A stretch of DNA of 64,000 nt from Clostridiales bacterium (GCA_015055725.1 SVHO01000002.1:44603-108602); one strand, 5' to 3'. Positions 8,889 through 21,128 are shown, numbered from the stretch's first letter. A program made the numbers and translations. The notes: generated from the sequence alone by a model not told the origin.

Positions 8889-9512
8889 TTATTTAGAGTA
8901 CAATTCGACAATCATATGCTCAGCAATTTGAACGTCAACGTCTTCTCTAACAGGGAGAGCAAGAATCTTACCCGTCAAGGTTTCGGGGTTAAATTCTAAC
9001 CACTTAGGCATGGTTCCAACTTTCATTTGCTTAATTTCAGCAAAATATTTGTTGTCTTTCTTGCTTTCTTTAACGGCGATAACGTCACCAACTTTTACTG
9101 AGTAAGAAGCAATGTTTACGTTTTTGCCGTTTACAGTAAAGTGTGAATGTGTCACGAGTTGGCGAGCTTGTGCTCTTGAAGAACCAATACCCATTCTGTA
9201 AATAACGTTATCAAGTCTTCTTTCCAAAAGTGAAAGCATGTTTTCACCGGTAATACCTTTCATACGGTCAGCCTTTTCATAATAAGTTCTGAATTGACCT
9301 TCAAGCACACCGTAAATTCTCTTGCATTTTTGTTTTTCACGAAGTTGCAATCCGTATTCAGAAACTTTCTTTCTGCCCATACCGTGTTGACCGGGAGCAA
9401 CGGGTCTTTTTTCGAAAGCACAAACGCCTTTATAGCATCTTTCGCCTTTCAAAAATAATTTAGCACCTTCACGTCTGCATAAACGACATTTAGATTCAGT
9501 ATATTTAGCCAT
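8889..9512 (-). CDS. rpsD: 30S ribosomal protein S4
   Basis: [23 protein letters not shown]...[12 protein letters not shown]. Confidence 0.97.
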   Translation of the reverse strand: MAKYTESKCRLCRREGAKLFLKGERCYKGVCAFEKRPVAPGQHGMGRKKVSEYGLQLREKQKCKRIYGVLEGQFRTYYEKADRMKGITGENMLSLLERRLDNVIYRMGIGSSRAQARQLVTHSHFTVNGKNVNIASYSVKVGDVIAVKESKKDNKYFAEIKQMKVGTMPKWLEFNPETLTGKILALPVREDVDVQIAEHMIVELYSK

Positions 9513-9526
9513 TTATCTTTCCTCCA

Positions 9527-9919
9527 TTATACTCTACGTTTCTTAGGCGGTCTGCAACCATTGTGCGGAATGGGTGATACGTCTTGAATAAGCGTCACTT
9601 CCATATCGCAGTTTGCAAGCGCGCGGATAGCAGATTCTCTACCTGCACCTGGGCCCTTTACGTATACTTCTACGAAACGCATACCTTGATCTCTTGCAAC
9701 TTTACCAGCTGCTTCTGCTGCCATTTGTGCTGCAAAAGGAGTGCTCTTCCTTGAACCCTTAAAGCCAAGGCTACCTGCACTTGACCAAGAAACCGTGTTT
9801 CCTTGCATGTCGGTAATCGTCACCAACGTGTTGTTGAAAGACGCTTGAATATGAACTTGACCTTTGTCAACTTTTCTGGCGTCTTTTTTCTTTTTAACAA
9901 TTTTCTTTGCTGCTGCCAT
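9527..9919 (-). CDS. rpsK: 30S ribosomal protein S11
   Basis: [16 protein letters not shown]...[13 protein letters not shown]. Confidence 0.97.
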   Translation of the reverse strand: MAAAKKIVKKKKDARKVDKGQVHIQASFNNTLVTITDMQGNTVSWSSAGSLGFKGSRKSTPFAAQMAAEAAGKVARDQGMRFVEVYVKGPGAGRESAIRALANCDMEVTLIQDVSPIPHNGCRPPKKRRV

Positions 9920-9934
9920 TATAGTTTCCTCCCA

Positions 9935-10312
9935 TTATCTAGTTGCCGTTTTCTTCTTAGCAACGGTACGGCGAGGACCTTTCCTAGTCCTTGCATTTCT
10001 CTTAGAACTTTGTCCACGAACGGGAAGGTTCTTTCTATGACGAACACCGCGATAGCAACCGATTTCAATCAATCTTTTGATTGAAAGGCTAACTTCACTG
10101 CGCAAGTCACCTTCTACGCGAAGGTTATGTTCAATATATTCTCTGAGTTTTGCGATATCGCTTTCACTCAAATCTTTAACTCTGGTATCGGGGTTAACGC
10201 CCGTTTCACTGATGATTTTCTTTGCCGTGGTGAGACCGATTCCGTAAATATACGTCAAACCGATTTCTACTCTTTTGTTGTTCGGCAAATCAACGCCGGC
10301 TATACGTGCCAT
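9935..10312 (-). CDS. rpsM: 30S ribosomal protein S13
   Basis: [26 protein letters not shown]. Confidence 0.97.
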   Translation of the reverse strand: MARIAGVDLPNNKRVEIGLTYIYGIGLTTAKKIISETGVNPDTRVKDLSESDIAKLREYIEHNLRVEGDLRSEVSLSIKRLIEIGCYRGVRHRKNLPVRGQSSKRNARTRKGPRRTVAKKKTATR

Positions 10313-10453
10313 TGAATTTTCTCCTTAATTTTTTATTTATTTTATCTATGTCAATGCCTAAACACGTTTTTGCTTTGGAATGAAATGCTACTCACACGTT
10401 TAAGCGGTTATTTTCGCGTTTAACTTCCCTTTAGAAAGTTAAATTCGTTGGGA

Positions 10454-10570
10454 TTAACCCTGTCTTTGTTTGTGGCTCTTGTTCTTTGAACAAATAACCA
10501 TAACTTTTCCGTTTCTTTTAATAACTTTGCACTTGTCGCACATAGGTTTAACTGATGGTCTAACTTTCAT
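10454..10570 (-). CDS. rpmJ: 50S ribosomal protein L36 (Cys-containing form)
   Basis: Translated by eye: [38 protein letters not shown]; too short for supplied ORF track. Confidence 0.95.
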   Translation of the reverse strand: MKVRPSVKPMCDKCKVIKRNGKVMVICSKNKSHKQRQG

Positions 10571-10600
10571 TTTTAATCTCCTTTGGAATTCGTTTATGTT

Positions 10601-10822
10601 TTAGTTTTTGCTTCGCCAAATTATTCTGCCTTTCGTCAAATCGTAAGGGCTCATTTCAAGTTTTACACTGTCACCGGGAATAATTTTAATGTAATGCATA
10701 CGAAGTTTTCCCGAAATATAAGCCGTTATAACGTGACCGTTCGATAACTTAACTTTAAATGCTGCGTTAGGCAACGCTTCTACAATCACGCCTTCGGTTT
10801 CTATTACGTCATCCTTTGACAC
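10601..10822 (-). CDS. infA: Translation initiation factor IF-1
   Basis: [32 protein letters not shown]. Confidence 0.97.
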   Translation of the reverse strand: MSKDDVIETEGVIVEALPNAAFKVKLSNGHVITAYISGKLRMHYIKIIPGDSVKLEMSPYDLTKGRIIWRSKN

Positions 10823-10826
10823 AAAC

Positions 10827-11117
10827 TTAATCCTCCTGTATTTTTTGTGTTGCGGATTTTACCGCGCGATATACCCTTTCGTTTGAAACGGGCTTACCGC
10901 TTTGTATTTGATTTGCAAGCCAAGTTTGGCTTTCAACAAATATTTTTTGCAAATGCTTTATTTTTTTCTTTTTAGGGTTGTTTACTTTTCTAACCTTGCC
11001 GTCAACGATAAATGCAAATTCATCATCAACTTTAACTGCTAAAAAATATCTTCCAACGTCACGCCCTGCTTTACTCAAAACCAAGTCGCCTTGATTTATA
11101 ACGTTTAACTCTTTCAT
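10827..11117 (-). CDS. KOW-domain RNA-binding protein (L14e-like)
   Basis: [52 protein letters not shown]; located between map and infA as is common in Clostridia. Confidence 0.75.
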   Translation of the reverse strand: MKELNVINQGDLVLSKAGRDVGRYFLAVKVDDEFAFIVDGKVRKVNNPKKKKIKHLQKIFVESQTWLANQIQSGKPVSNERVYRAVKSATQKIQED

Positions 11118-11118
11118 A

Positions 11119-11865
11119 TCACAAGGTAAGAATTTCAACGCCGTTATCGGTTATAACAACGGTATTTTCATAGTGAGCGGAAGGTTTCCTATCGCGCGTT
11201 CTAACCGTCCAACCGTCTGGCATAAAATCAACTTGGTATACACCCGCGTTAATCATCGGCTCAATAGCTATTGCCATACCTTTCTTTAAGCGTATGCCCG
11301 TACCCATTTTGCCGTAATTTGGAACGGAAGGGTCTTCGTGCATTTCTTTGCCTATTCCGTGACCAACTAGCGCGCGAACTACTGAATAGCCGTTTGCTTC
11401 AGCGTGTGACTGAACTGCATAACCTATATTCCCAAGTGGAGTTCCGTCACGAAGATTTTCAATCGCCTTGAAAAAGCACTCTTCCGTCACTTTAACAAGT
11501 TTTCTTTTTTCTTCACTAACTTTGCCAACTAGAAACGTTCTCGCCGCATCACCTTGCCAACCGTTAAAAACAACGCCAACGTCAATACTAACTATTTGAC
11601 CGTCTTTAATAACTTGTTCGTTTGAAGGTATGCCGTGAACGACAACGTCATCAATCGAAGCGCAAATCGAAGCAGGATAGCCCGAATACCCTAAAAACGA
11701 AGGATAAGCACCACAACTCGTTATATAGTCGTAAGCAATTTTATCTAAGTCTTTAGTAGTAAGCCCTGGTCTAATTTGATTACCAATAAGGTCGAGAACT
11801 TCTTTGGTTATTCTACCACTTTCGCGCATCAATTGGATTTCTGCATCAGTTTTTATAGTAATCAT
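11119..11865 (-). CDS. map: Type I methionine aminopeptidase
   Basis: HGIPSNEQVIKDGQIVSIDVGV...GHGIGKEMHEDPSVPNYG. Confidence 0.95.
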   Translation of the reverse strand: MITIKTDAEIQLMRESGRITKEVLDLIGNQIRPGLTTKDLDKIAYDYITSCGAYPSFLGYSGYPASICASIDDVVVHGIPSNEQVIKDGQIVSIDVGVVFNGWQGDAARTFLVGKVSEEKRKLVKVTEECFFKAIENLRDGTPLGNIGYAVQSHAEANGYSVVRALVGHGIGKEMHEDPSVPNYGKMGTGIRLKKGMAIAIEPMINAGVYQVDFMPDGWTVRTRDRKPSAHYENTVVITDNGVEILTL

Positions 11866-12485
11866 TACCCTAAAACCTTTACAATGTCGCTAAAAACGTT
11901 TTCAATAGATTGGTCGCCGTTGATAACCACTAATTTACCTTGCTTTTTGTAATAATCAATAAGCGGAGCGGTTTGATTTTCATAAACTTCAAGCCTTTCT
12001 TTAACGGTTATAGGATTATCGTCTTTACGAATAACGAGTTCGTCTCCACACTTAGGGCACTTAGAAACGTTGCCGATAAAATCAACGTGGAACGAGCCAC
12101 CGCATGAAAGACAACTTCTTCTACCCGTTATTCTATGTTCAACTTTAGCCAAATCAACTTTGATTTCAATCACAACGTCTGGGGAAGCAAACTCGTCAAG
12201 AGCAACGGCTTGTGGTATATCACGGGGAAACCCGTCCAACAAGTATCCGCTTTTACAATCAGCTTCTTCCAACCTATCCTTAACGAGTTCAACGGTTAAA
12301 TCGTCTGGACACAATTGCCCCGTACTCATAACCGATTTAATCTTCTTACCCAAAGGCGTTTCGTTTTTGATGTTTTCTCTAAATAAATCACCAGTCGAGA
12401 TATGCGGCAGGTCGTACTTATCGGAAATATACGCCGCTTGAGTACCCTTGCCACTCCCTGGAGCGCCAAGTAATATCAATTTCAT
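11865..12485 (-). CDS. adk: Adenylate kinase (zinc-finger LID)
   Basis: GAPGSGKGTQA; LID CLSCGGSFH...CPKCG. Confidence 0.95.
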   Translation of the reverse strand: MKLILLGAPGSGKGTQAAYISDKYDLPHISTGDLFRENIKNETPLGKKIKSVMSTGQLCPDDLTVELVKDRLEEADCKSGYLLDGFPRDIPQAVALDEFASPDVVIEIKVDLAKVEHRITGRRSCLSCGGSFHVDFIGNVSKCPKCGDELVIRKDDNPITVKERLEVYENQTAPLIDYYKKQGKLVVINGDQSIENVFSDIVKVLG

Positions 12486-12487
12486 TT

Positions 12488-13783
12488 TTATTTCAAGAAA
12501 CCTTTGTAATTTTTCATCATGATTTGTGATTGCAACGCTTGTTCAAATTCAAGGGCTACGGAAACTATAATCAAAAGTCCCGTTGCACTGAACGCATTTA
12601 CTAAACCGATATCAATAGCCTTAAATACTAATGAAGGAACAAGTGCAACTACTGCAAGGAAGATTGCTCCGAAAAGCGTTATTCTGTTTGCAACTCTTTT
12701 GAGATAGTCTGCAGTAGGTTTACCAGGACGCGTGCCAGGAATAAAACCACCATTGCCTTGTATACTCTTACTAATATCATCAGGGTTAAATTGAATTTGA
12801 TTATAGAAATACGAAAAGAACAATATTAACAAGCACAAGAGAACCATATACAACCAACTGTCAGTTCCAACGTAAGTTGACCACCAGTTGTCAGATTTAA
12901 CACCAAACAAGTTGATAATTAAATCAGGGAAGCTCAATATTGCAAATGAGAAGATTAACGGCATAACGCCAGAAGCGTTAACTTTAATGGGAATGTGGGT
13001 TGATTGACCACCATACATTTTTCTGCCTTTAACTTGTTTTGCATATTGAACGGGAATTTTACGTTCAGCGTCGTTAACAGCAACGATTGCAGCAAAGATA
13101 ACGATTGCAGCAACTAAGAAGCCAACTAACGTCCAAGTTGCACTCATAACGGTTGCGGGATTACCCATTTGTTGCAAAAGGTTAATAATTGCAGTACCTG
13201 CGGTTGATAAAATACCAGCGAAGATAAGCAAAGATATACCGTTTGAAATACCATAATCGGTAATTCTTTCGCCAAGCCACATAGTGAGCGCTGCGCCTGC
13301 TGTATATACGATAACTAAGAAAGCATAACTTAAAAATTCAAGGAATGCACTGTCACCGTAAGTGTTGAAAATTTTGCCGGTATTAACTGAGCCTTGGAAA
13401 GCCACCAAAATACCGATTGCTTGTGCAATAGCAAGGAATAAAGTTAAGATACGAGTATACGTGTTAATTCTTCTCTTTCCTTCCTCACCTTGCTTGCTCA
13501 ATCTTTCAAGCGCGGGAATACCCACGGATAAAAGTTGAATAATAATTGATGCGTTAATATATGGACCGATACCCATTGCAAAGAACGTTCCGTAAGTCAA
13601 CGCTCCGCCAGATACGGCACTCATAATTTGCAAGAAAGTGAAGTCTTGTAAACCGCTAAAAATTTCAACGCCCGGTACGGGGATATAACATCCAAGCCTA
13701 TACACGAACAACAATGCGATTGTTATAAAAATTTTCTTTCTTACTTCTTTTATTTTAAACGCATTTACTATCGTTTGAAACAT
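12488..13783 (-). CDS. secY: Preprotein translocase subunit SecY
   Basis: Multi-TM; RLGCYIPVPGV; IQGNGGFIPGTRPGKPT. Confidence 0.97.
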   Translation of the reverse strand: MFQTIVNAFKIKEVRKKIFITIALLFVYRLGCYIPVPGVEIFSGLQDFTFLQIMSAVSGGALTYGTFFAMGIGPYINASIIIQLLSVGIPALERLSKQGEEGKRRINTYTRILTLFLAIAQAIGILVAFQGSVNTGKIFNTYGDSAFLEFLSYAFLVIVYTAGAALTMWLGERITDYGISNGISLLIFAGILSTAGTAIINLLQQMGNPATVMSATWTLVGFLVAAIVIFAAIVAVNDAERKIPVQYAKQVKGRKMYGGQSTHIPIKVNASGVMPLIFSFAILSFPDLIINLFGVKSDNWWSTYVGTDSWLYMVLLCLLILFFSYFYNQIQFNPDDISKSIQGNGGFIPGTRPGKPTADYLKRVANRITLFGAIFLAVVALVPSLVFKAIDIGLVNAFSATGLLIIVSVALEFEQALQSQIMMKNYKGFLK

Positions 13784-13807
13784 TTTGCCCTCCTTATTTA
13801 GTGGGTA

Positions 13808-14254
13808 TTAGATTTCTTCTGCCTTTCCGCCAGCTTTTTCTATTGCATCTTTAGCCGATGCGGAAAAACTTGAAGCTTTAACGGTAAGTGCTTTTGTCAA
13901 AGTGCCGTTGCCGAGAACTTTAAGTCCGATACTGCCTTTAACAATTTTAATAAGCCCTTTTTCGCCAAGCATAGCCATATCCACTACGGAGTTTGCTTCT
14001 AATCCTTCAAGAACTGAAAGATTAACAATACTGTAAACTTTTTTGAAATGATTGTTGAAGCCACGTTTTGGAATTCTTCTGATTAAAGGCATTTGACCAC
14101 CTTCAAATCCGGGACGAACACCGCCACCGCTTCTTGCCCATTGACCTTTATGTCCTTTACCACTAGTTTTGCCTAGACCCGAACCGATACCTCTACCAAG
14201 TCTCTTTTTCGCAGTCGTTGCACCCATAGCGGGACTTAATTCACCTAATCTCAT
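13808..14254 (-). CDS. rplO: 50S ribosomal protein L15
   Basis: [28 protein letters not shown]. Confidence 0.97.
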   Translation of the reverse strand: MRLGELSPAMGATTAKKRLGRGIGSGLGKTSGKGHKGQWARSGGGVRPGFEGGQMPLIRRIPKRGFNNHFKKVYSIVNLSVLEGLEANSVVDMAMLGEKGLIKIVKGSIGLKVLGNGTLTKALTVKASSFSASAKDAIEKAGGKAEEI

Positions 14255-14277
14255 TTTATTACTCCTTAATAATGAAC

Positions 14278-14481
14278 TTAAATCTTTTCTACTTTCACGA
14301 GATATCTAACCTTTGCAATCATACCGAGAATGCATGGGTTTTCATCGTGAATACGGAAAGAACGAATCTTTTTAAGTCCTAATGCCGCTACGATTTTTTT
14401 ATGTTGCGGTAATACCGCAATCGTACTTTTAATAAGCGTGACTTTTATTTTACCAGTTTGTTCAACTTTTGCCTTTGCCAT
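14278..14481 (-). CDS. rpmD: 50S ribosomal protein L30
   Basis: [39 protein letters not shown]. Confidence 0.93.
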   Translation of the reverse strand: MAKAKVEQTGKIKVTLIKSTIAVLPQHKKIVAALGLKKIRSFRIHDENPCILGMIAKVRYLVKVEKI

Positions 14482-14494
14482 AAAAGTACCCTCC

Positions 14495-15016
14495 TTAACC
14501 GTTGATTTCTTCCACGGACTTACCGCGAATTGCCGCAATTTGTTCTGCGGTTCTTAACATTTTTAAACCTGCAAGCGCTGCTTTTACGCAGTTAATTGGG
14601 TTGTTCGTTCCGTGTGATTTGGTTCTGATGTTGGTTATACCAACTGCTTCCATAACCGCACGTACAGGACCACCTGCGATAACACCGGTACCTTCTTCAG
14701 CCGGCATCATAAGAACTGAACCGCTTCCGAATTTACCCAACACTTCGTGAGGAATACTCGTTCCCAAAAGTGCTACGGGGAACATATTCTTTTTTGCTCT
14801 TGCAGTAGCTTTATCGATTGCTTCTGGAACTTCGTTTGCTTTACCCATAGCACAACCAACTTTACCTGCACCGTCGCCTATAACAACGAGTGCAGCAAAC
14901 CTCATATTTCTACCACCTTTGACAACTTTGGTGACACGATTTACGCAGATAAGCTTTTTAATCAAACCGTCGTTTTCATCCGCCTTTCTAGGCGCTCTGT
15001 TATTATCTCTTGCCAT
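14495..15016 (-). CDS. rpsE: 30S ribosomal protein S5
   Basis: [28 protein letters not shown]. Confidence 0.97.
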   Translation of the reverse strand: MARDNNRAPRKADENDGLIKKLICVNRVTKVVKGGRNMRFAALVVIGDGAGKVGCAMGKANEVPEAIDKATARAKKNMFPVALLGTSIPHEVLGKFGSGSVLMMPAEEGTGVIAGGPVRAVMEAVGITNIRTKSHGTNNPINCVKAALAGLKMLRTAEQIAAIRGKSVEEING

Positions 15017-15037
15017 TTTCGTTTTCTCCTTGATTTT

Positions 15038-15406
15038 TTAGAATTCCAAGCCACCCTTTCTTGCGCCGTCTGCGAGACTTGCTACACGACCGGTATAAAG
15101 ATATCCGCCTCTGTCAAACACAATGGCTGTGATGTCTTTTGACTTTGCCTTCTTTGCAATAAGTTCGCCAACAGCGAACGCTTGCGCCTTCTTGTCTTTG
15201 CCTTCAAAAGTTCCTTTAAGTTCTTTATCGAGCGTAGACGCCGTAACCAAGGTTATTCCCTTAACGTCGTCTATAATTTGAGCGTAAATATGGGTCAAAC
15301 TTCTATAAATTGAAAGTCTGGGTGCTTCTGCAGTACCTTTTACTTTCGCTCTGACTCTTTTATGTCTTTTAAGTCTGTCTTTGTTTTTATTGATTTTAGT
15401 AATCAT
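15038..15406 (-). CDS. rplR: 50S ribosomal protein L18
   Basis: [37 protein letters not shown]. Confidence 0.95.
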   Translation of the reverse strand: MITKINKNKDRLKRHKRVRAKVKGTAEAPRLSIYRSLTHIYAQIIDDVKGITLVTASTLDKELKGTFEGKDKKAQAFAVGELIAKKAKSKDITAIVFDRGGYLYTGRVASLADGARKGGLEF

Positions 15407-15508
15407 AGTTTTACTCCTATTTAATAACTTTTCGCGCTTATTCCGAAAAGCGCACTCGGCAGCCACGCCAAAACTTGAAACGTGGCCACTAAAAGCCCTT
15501 TAAATTTA

Positions 15509-16054
15509 TTAACCTTTACCGCCTGCAGCTTTACCAACTTTACGTTCGATAACTTCGTCACTATAGCGGATACCATATCCGTGATAGGGTTCGGGTTCTC
15601 TAACTCCTCTAATCATAGCAGAGAATTGACCAACTTTTTCTTTATCGATACCGCTAACGGTAATTTCGGTTTGTGAAGGACAATCTAAAACGATTCCGTC
15701 AATTTCTTCAATTTCAACCGGATGGCTGAAGCCTACGTTCATTACTACTTTTTTGCCTTGTTTAGCAACCTTCCAACCTACACCGTTTACGATAAGAGTC
15801 TTTTTGAAACCTTCGGTCACACCCTTTACCATGTTTGCACAAAGTGCTCTGTAAAGACCGTGTTTAGCCTTGGTGGGTCCCAAATCGTTTGCTCTGGTAA
15901 ACTTTGCAACGTTGCCTTCAACAGTCAACGTGATGATTGGATCGTATTCTTGTGACAAAGTTCCTTTCGGACCTTTTACGGTAATAACGTTGTTTGCGCA
16001 ACTAACGGTCACACCTGCAGGGATATTAATGATAGCATTTCCTATTCTTGACAT
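15509..16054 (-). CDS. rplF: 50S ribosomal protein L6
   Basis: MSRIGNAIINIPAGVTV...EPYHGYGIRYSDEVIERKVGKAAGGKG. Confidence 0.97.
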   Translation of the reverse strand: MSRIGNAIINIPAGVTVSCANNVITVKGPKGTLSQEYDPIITLTVEGNVAKFTRANDLGPTKAKHGLYRALCANMVKGVTEGFKKTLIVNGVGWKVAKQGKKVVMNVGFSHPVEIEEIDGIVLDCPSQTEITVSGIDKEKVGQFSAMIRGVREPEPYHGYGIRYSDEVIERKVGKAAGGKG

Positions 16055-16068
16055 ATCTAAATACCTCC

Positions 16069-16455
16069 TTACCAAACGTAGGCGAGAACTTCGCCACCTT
16101 GGTGTGCCTTTTTAGCTTCTTTACCGGTCATAATACCTTTTGAAGTTGAAAGAATTGCGATACCGAGACCACCGAGAACTTGGGGAACTTCATCAGTACC
16201 AACGTATACTCTCAAACCGGGTTTACTAACCCTTTTAAGTCCGGTAATAACTTTTTGATTACCATCGTATTTAAGGGTAATTTTAATAGTACCCTGAACA
16301 CCTTCAATAATTTCAACGCCTGAAATATAGCCTTCTCTTAAAAGGATATCAGCGATTGCTTTTTTGGTGTTTGAAGCAGGGATTTCAACAGTTTCATGCT
16401 TAGCCATTAGAGCATTTCTAATTCTAGTAAGCATATCTGCAATAACGTCTGTCAT
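16069..16455 (-). CDS. rpsH: 30S ribosomal protein S8
   Basis: [26 protein letters not shown]...[26 protein letters not shown]. Confidence 0.97.
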   Translation of the reverse strand: MTDVIADMLTRIRNALMAKHETVEIPASNTKKAIADILLREGYISGVEIIEGVQGTIKITLKYDGNQKVITGLKRVSKPGLRVYVGTDEVPQVLGGLGIAILSTSKGIMTGKEAKKAHQGGEVLAYVW

Positions 16456-16469
16456 TTCTTTATCCTCCT

Positions 16470-16655
16470 TTACCAACTAGCCTTCTTAACGCCTGGAATT
16501 TGACCTTTGTAAGCCAATTCTCTAAAGCATATACGGCAAATACCGTATTTACGGAGTACAGCGTGCGGACGACCGCAGATACTGCATCTGGTGTAGGCTC
16601 TGGTGGAAAATTTAGCAGGTTTTTGCTGCTTATTTATCATTGCTTTCTTAGCCAT
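16470..16655 (-). CDS. rpsN: 30S ribosomal protein S14 type Z (zinc form)
   Basis: 61 aa; [38 protein letters not shown]. Confidence 0.97.
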   Translation of the reverse strand: MAKKAMINKQQKPAKFSTRAYTRCSICGRPHAVLRKYGICRICFRELAYKGQIPGVKKASW

Positions 16656-16672
16656 TTTATAACTCCTTTACC

Positions 16673-17224
16673 TTACTTGTTTGCGAAGGGCATTCCGAGT
16701 AATGCAAGCAATTCTCTTGCTTCTTCATCGGTATTAGCCGTCGTGGTAATGCAAATATCAAATCCTCTTACTTTTTCAACTTGGTCGTATGAAATTTCAG
16801 GGAAAATCAATTGTTCTTTAACGCCCATTGAGTAGTTGCCTCTTCCGTCGAAAGACTTCTTAGATACACCGCGGAAGTCTCTAACTCTGGGGAGAGCGAT
16901 TGAAATGAATTTATCAAAGAATTCATACATTCTTGCGCCACGAAGAGTGACTTTCATACCAACGCTTTGTCCTTCCCTAACTTTGAAGTTAGCAACTGAC
17001 TTTTTAGCCAACGTTAACACGGGTTTTTGCCCAGCAATAAGTTCTAACTCTTTTTGAGCAAGTTGAATGCTCTTTGAGTTGTCTTTTACGTCACCCAAAC
17101 CGGAGTTAATGGTAATTTTAACGAGCTTGGGAACTTGGTTTACGTTTTTATAATTGAACTTTTTAATCATAGCGGGGATAACCGTTTGGTCGTACAACGC
17201 TTTAACTCTATTTAATTCAGCCAT
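16673..17224 (-). CDS. rplE: 50S ribosomal protein L5
   Basis: [15 protein letters not shown]...[19 protein letters not shown]. Confidence 0.97.
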   Translation of the reverse strand: MAELNRVKALYDQTVIPAMIKKFNYKNVNQVPKLVKITINSGLGDVKDNSKSIQLAQKELELIAGQKPVLTLAKKSVANFKVREGQSVGMKVTLRGARMYEFFDKFISIALPRVRDFRGVSKKSFDGRGNYSMGVKEQLIFPEISYDQVEKVRGFDICITTTANTDEEARELLALLGMPFANK

Positions 17225-17239
17225 TTAAGTTACCTCCCG

Positions 17240-17629
17240 TTAGTTTTGTTCAGCGGGTTTATCCGCTTCTTTCTTAGTTTTTCTCTTGGTAGCCTTTTTA
17301 ACTTCTTTAGCTTCCTTAGTTGCATCAAGAACTGCACCGCACTTTTTGCAAATACGTGCTTTCTTATCCCCTTCGATTGCATAAGCAACTCTAGTTGCTT
17401 TGTTGCATACGGGGCAAACTACCATTACGTTTGAAACGTCAATAGGTCCAGCTTGATTTTGAATCGAACTAACTTCTTGAGCGCTTCTTGCTTTTTTATG
17501 TTTCTTTTGGACGTTAATTCCATCAACAATAACTTTGTTATCTTTTGGGAGAGCGGTTAAAACCTTTGCAGTCTTTCCCGCGTCTTTACCCGTTATAACT
17601 AAAACTGTGTCGTTCTTCTTAACTTTCAT
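17240..17629 (-). CDS. rplX: 50S ribosomal protein L24
   Basis: KKNDTVLVITGKDAGKTAKVL; zinc-ribbon-like CPVCNKATRVAY...CKKCG. Confidence 0.95.
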   Translation of the reverse strand: MKVKKNDTVLVITGKDAGKTAKVLTALPKDNKVIVDGINVQKKHKKARSAQEVSSIQNQAGPIDVSNVMVVCPVCNKATRVAYAIEGDKKARICKKCGAVLDATKEAKEVKKATKRKTKKEADKPAEQN

Positions 17630-17640
17630 AGTCTTTCTCC

Positions 17641-18009
17641 TTATAACACTTCGGGCGCGAGAGAGATAATACGCATATAGTCTTTATCCCTTAATTCTCT
17701 TGCTATCGGTCCAAAAATACGAGTACCTTTGGGTTGTTTTTGAGCGTCGATAATAACTGCAGCATTTTCGTCAAAACGAACGTAAGTTCCGTCGTTTCTT
17801 CTTACACCGCTAGTTGACCTAACGATAACTGCCTTTACTACGTCACCTTTTTTAACTGCACCACCTGGGGTTGCCGTTTTAACACTTGCAACGATAACGT
17901 CACCAATGTTTCCGGTTCTTCTGAATGACCCGCCAAGTACTCTGATGCACATCAATTCTTTTGCGCCGGAGTTGTCCGCCGCTTTTAATCTAGATTGTGG
18001 TTGTATCAT
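17641..18009 (-). CDS. rplN: 50S ribosomal protein L14
   Basis: [27 protein letters not shown]. Confidence 0.97.
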   Translation of the reverse strand: MIQPQSRLKAADNSGAKELMCIRVLGGSFRRTGNIGDVIVASVKTATPGGAVKKGDVVKAVIVRSTSGVRRNDGTYVRFDENAAVIIDAQKQPKGTRIFGPIARELRDKDYMRIISLAPEVL

Positions 18010-18020
18010 AGCGCGCCTCC

Positions 18021-18275
18021 TTACTTCGCCTTTTCGATGATTTCAACTACGCGCCAGTTCTTGTCTTTTGACAATTTTCTGGTTTCGGCAATAAGAACTT
18101 TATCGCCAACGCCGCAGGTGTTTAATTCATCGTGTGCTTTGAATTTATGAGTTTTCTTAATAGTTTTCTTATACAAGGGGTGTTTAGCCCTTTCTTCGAT
18201 GGCAACAACAACGGTTTTGTCCATCTTATCGGAAACAACTATACCGACTCTTTCTTTTCTTAAATTTCTTTCCAT
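18021..18275 (-). CDS. rpsQ: 30S ribosomal protein S17
   Basis: [22 protein letters not shown]. Confidence 0.97.
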   Translation of the reverse strand: MERNLRKERVGIVVSDKMDKTVVVAIEERAKHPLYKKTIKKTHKFKAHDELNTCGVGDKVLIAETRKLSKDKNWRVVEIIEKAK

Positions 18276-18286
18276 ATTCTCTACTC

Positions 18287-18487
18287 CTACGCCTTAGCCT
18301 TGAGTTCTCTTTCTCTCAAAATGGTCTTAATTTTAGCAATATCTTTTTTGCATGTTTTGAGAGATGCGGGATTTTCTAATTGACCTATTGCGTGACGGAA
18401 ACGAAGGTTAAACAACTCTTCAGAGAGTTCTTTAAGCTTAGTATTTAATTCGTCTACCGTTAATTCGTGAAGTTCTTTCGTTTTCAT
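18287..18487 (-). CDS. rpmC: 50S ribosomal protein L29
   Basis: [40 protein letters not shown]. Confidence 0.97.
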   Translation of the reverse strand: MKTKELHELTVDELNTKLKELSEELFNLRFRHAIGQLENPASLKTCKKDIAKIKTILRERELKAKA

Positions 18488-18933
18488 TAACCTTCACCGC
18501 CTTCTTCTTTAATTTCTTCAGCTACAACTTCTCTCTTGATGAATTTGGTCTTCACAGGAAGTTTGTGTCCAGCAAGACGCATAGCTTCTTTTGCGATATC
18601 TTCTGGAACACCTGCCATTTCGAACAATACTCTGCCCGGTTTAACAACTGCTACCCAGAATTCTACAGAACCTTTACCGCTACCCATACGGCTATCAGCA
18701 GGTTTCTTAGTCACAGGTTTGTGGGGGAATATGTCAATCCATACCTTACCACCACGTTTAATAAATCTTGTCATTGCGATACGCGCTGCTTCGATTTGGT
18801 TAGATTTAATCCAACCTGGTTCCATAGCAACTAAACCGTATTCGCCGTATGCTATCTTATTACCTTTGGTGCATTTACCGGTCATTCTACCGCGATGCAC
18901 TCTTCTTCTTTTTACTCTCTTAGGCATTAACAT
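18487..18933 (-). CDS. rplP: 50S ribosomal protein L16
   Basis: [32 protein letters not shown]. Confidence 0.97.
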   Translation of the reverse strand: MLMPKRVKRRRVHRGRMTGKCTKGNKIAYGEYGLVAMEPGWIKSNQIEAARIAMTRFIKRGGKVWIDIFPHKPVTKKPADSRMGSGKGSVEFWVAVVKPGRVLFEMAGVPEDIAKEAMRLAGHKLPVKTKFIKREVVAEEIKEEGGEG

Positions 18934-18935
18934 AA

Positions 18936-19601
18936 TTAAGCTTCGCCTCCTTCACTTTTCTTCTTGGGAGCGCCGATAACTTCGCCTTTATATATCCAGC
19001 ATTTAATACCGATAACACCAAAGGTCGTGTGCGCTTCCGCAAAGCCGTATTCAATGTCTGCTCTCAAGGTTTGAAGGGGAATTGAACCTTCGTGATAACT
19101 TTCGCTACGTGCAATTTCAGCGCCGTCAAGACGACCGCTAACCATTACCTTAATACCCTTGATACCACTTCTCATTGATCTACCGATAGCTTGTTTCATC
19201 GCTCTTCTGAAAGATACACGTTTTTCGAGTTGTGCTGCGATGCCTTCTGCTACGAGTTGTGCGTCTGCATCAGCTTTTTTAACTTCAGAAATATTGATAG
19301 AAATTTGTTTGCCTGCGCAAATTTTTGCTACCGTTTTCTTAATTACTTCGATTTCGCTACCTTGCTTACCGATAAGAACACCAGGGCGTGCAGTATAAAT
19401 CGTGATAGTAATCTTAGTTGCTGCTTTTTCAATGGCAATCTTAGAAATTGCAGCTTGATAGTATTTTTTCTTTAATACTTTGCGGATTTCATTGTCTTCT
19501 TTAACGTTGAAAGCAAAATCTTTCTTTTCAACAAACCATTGAGAATCCCAATCTTTGATAATTCCGACTCTTAAACCGTGCGGATTAACTTTTTGTCCCA
19601 T
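18936..19601 (-). CDS. rpsC: 30S ribosomal protein S3
   Basis: [23 protein letters not shown]. Confidence 0.97.
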   Translation of the reverse strand: MGQKVNPHGLRVGIIKDWDSQWFVEKKDFAFNVKEDNEIRKVLKKKYYQAAISKIAIEKAATKITITIYTARPGVLIGKQGSEIEVIKKTVAKICAGKQISINISEVKKADADAQLVAEGIAAQLEKRVSFRRAMKQAIGRSMRSGIKGIKVMVSGRLDGAEIARSESYHEGSIPLQTLRADIEYGFAEAHTTFGVIGIKCWIYKGEVIGAPKKKSEGGEA

Positions 19602-19611
19602 ACTGCTCCTC

Positions 19612-19998
19612 CTATGCCTTTGCGTCCAAAATCACGGTGATGTGACTGGTACGTTTCAAAATTCTAAACGCTCTGCCTTGCGCTCTGGGCATTACCCTTT
19701 TAAGCGTAGGGCCTTGGTCAGCATAGCATTCTGCTACGAACAAGTTATCCTTGTTCATACCGAGGTTGTTTTCAGCGTTAGCAGCAGCTGACATCAAAAC
19801 CTTTTTAATGGGTTCTGAAGACGACTTAGGAGTATTTTCCAAAATCGCAACTGCTTGAACGTAGCTCTTACCTCTGATAATATCGAGCACCGCTCTAACC
19901 TTATAGGGCGATATTCTAACGTGTTTAGCGATTGCCATGGGGCGTCTGTCTTTATTTTCCGCGATTCTTGCGGTTTTTTCTCTCATATTCTTAGCCAT
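19612..19998 (-). CDS. rplV: 50S ribosomal protein L22
   Basis: [34 protein letters not shown]. Confidence 0.95.
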   Translation of the reverse strand: MAKNMREKTARIAENKDRRPMAIAKHVRISPYKVRAVLDIIRGKSYVQAVAILENTPKSSSEPIKKVLMSAAANAENNLGMNKDNLFVAECYADQGPTLKRVMPRAQGRAFRILKRTSHITVILDAKA

Positions 19999-20008
19999 TT
20001 TACGCCTC

Positions 20009-20290
20009 CTATCTGCCACCAGTAGATTTTTCGCTACCTGCGTGTCCTTTAAAGGTTCTGGTTGGAGCAAATTCACCGAGTTTGCAACCTACCATATCTT
20101 CAGTCACGTACACAGGCACGTGTTTTCTGCCATCATATACCGCGATTGTGTGCCCAACGAATTGGGGGAATATCGTGGATGAACGTGACCAAGTTTTTAA
20201 AACTTTCTTTTCGTTCTTTTCATTTAATTCTTCTACTCTTTTCAAGAGTTTAGGTTCTACATAAGGACCTTTCTTAACACTTCTACTCAT
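20009..20290 (-). CDS. rpsS: 30S ribosomal protein S19
   Basis: [23 protein letters not shown]. Confidence 0.97.
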   Translation of the reverse strand: MSRSVKKGPYVEPKLLKRVEELNEKNEKKVLKTWSRSSTIFPQFVGHTIAVYDGRKHVPVYVTEDMVGCKLGEFAPTRTFKGHAGSEKSTGGR

Positions 20291-20300
20291 GTCGTTCTCC

Positions 20301-21128
20301 TTAATTTATCCTAGTAATGATAAGTTTATTGGAAGCCTTCTTATGCTTTCTGGTCTTATAACCGAGAGCAGGTTTACCCCAAGGAGTAACAGGCCCTGGC
20401 ATACCGACTGGTGACTTACCTTCACCACCACCGTGGGGGTGGTCACACGGGTTCATAACAACACCGCGAACTGAAGGACGGATACCAAGATATCTCGTCT
20501 TGCCGGCTTTACCAATTCTAATGATTTCGTGTTCTAAGTTGCCAACCTGACCGATAGTAGCTTTGCAAGTTGCAAGGATATATCTCATTTCACCACTTGG
20601 CATTTTCAAAGTCACGTACTTTTCATCTCTTGCCATGATTTGAGCGCTCATACCTGCTGCTCTTGCGATTTGTCCACCTTTACCAGGTTGCATTTCAATG
20701 TTGTGAACCATCGTACCAACGGGGATATCTTTAAGTGCAAGCGCATTACCTGCTTTGATATCTGCGGTAGGACCGCTCATAACTTTATCGCCAACCTTTA
20801 AGCCTACGGGAGCAAGGATATAAGTTTTTGCGCCGTCAGCATAGTAAAGAAGTGCGATGTTTGCGCTACGGTTAGGGTCGTATTCAATGCTCTTAACCGT
20901 TGCAGGAATACCGTCTTTCATTCTCTTGAAGTCGATGATACGATATTTTCTTCTGTTTCCGCCACCGATATGACGAACGGTAATTTTACCTTGGGCGTTT
21001 CTACCGCCACTCTTTCTCTGATCTTCGAGAAGGGATTTTTCAGGTTTTTTAGCCGTAATTTCGTCGAACGCGCTAACCGTCATAAAACGGCGAGCCGACG
21101 AAGTCGGTTTATATCTCTTTATAGCCAT
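20301..21128 (-). CDS. rplB: 50S ribosomal protein L2
   Basis: [25 protein letters not shown]...[31 protein letters not shown]. Confidence 0.97.
   Translation of the reverse strand: MAIKRYKPTSSARRFMTVSAFDEITAKKPEKSLLEDQRKSGGRNAQGKITVRHIGGGNRRKYRIIDFKRMKDGIPATVKSIEYDPNRSANIALLYYADGAKTYILAPVGLKVGDKVMSGPTADIKAGNALALKDIPVGTMVHNIEMQPGKGGQIARAAGMSAQIMARDEKYVTLKMPSGEMRYILATCKATIGQVGNLEHEIIRIGKAGKTRYLGIRPSVRGVVMNPCDHPHGGGEGKSPVGMPGPVTPWGKPALGYKTRKHKKASNKLIITRIN

Noticed and set aside
10419-10443. Perfect TTTAACTTTC/GGGAAGTTAAA hairpin between rpmJ and rpsM as a terminator
   Set aside because: No T-tract after the stem; could be a processing signal but evidence is insufficient
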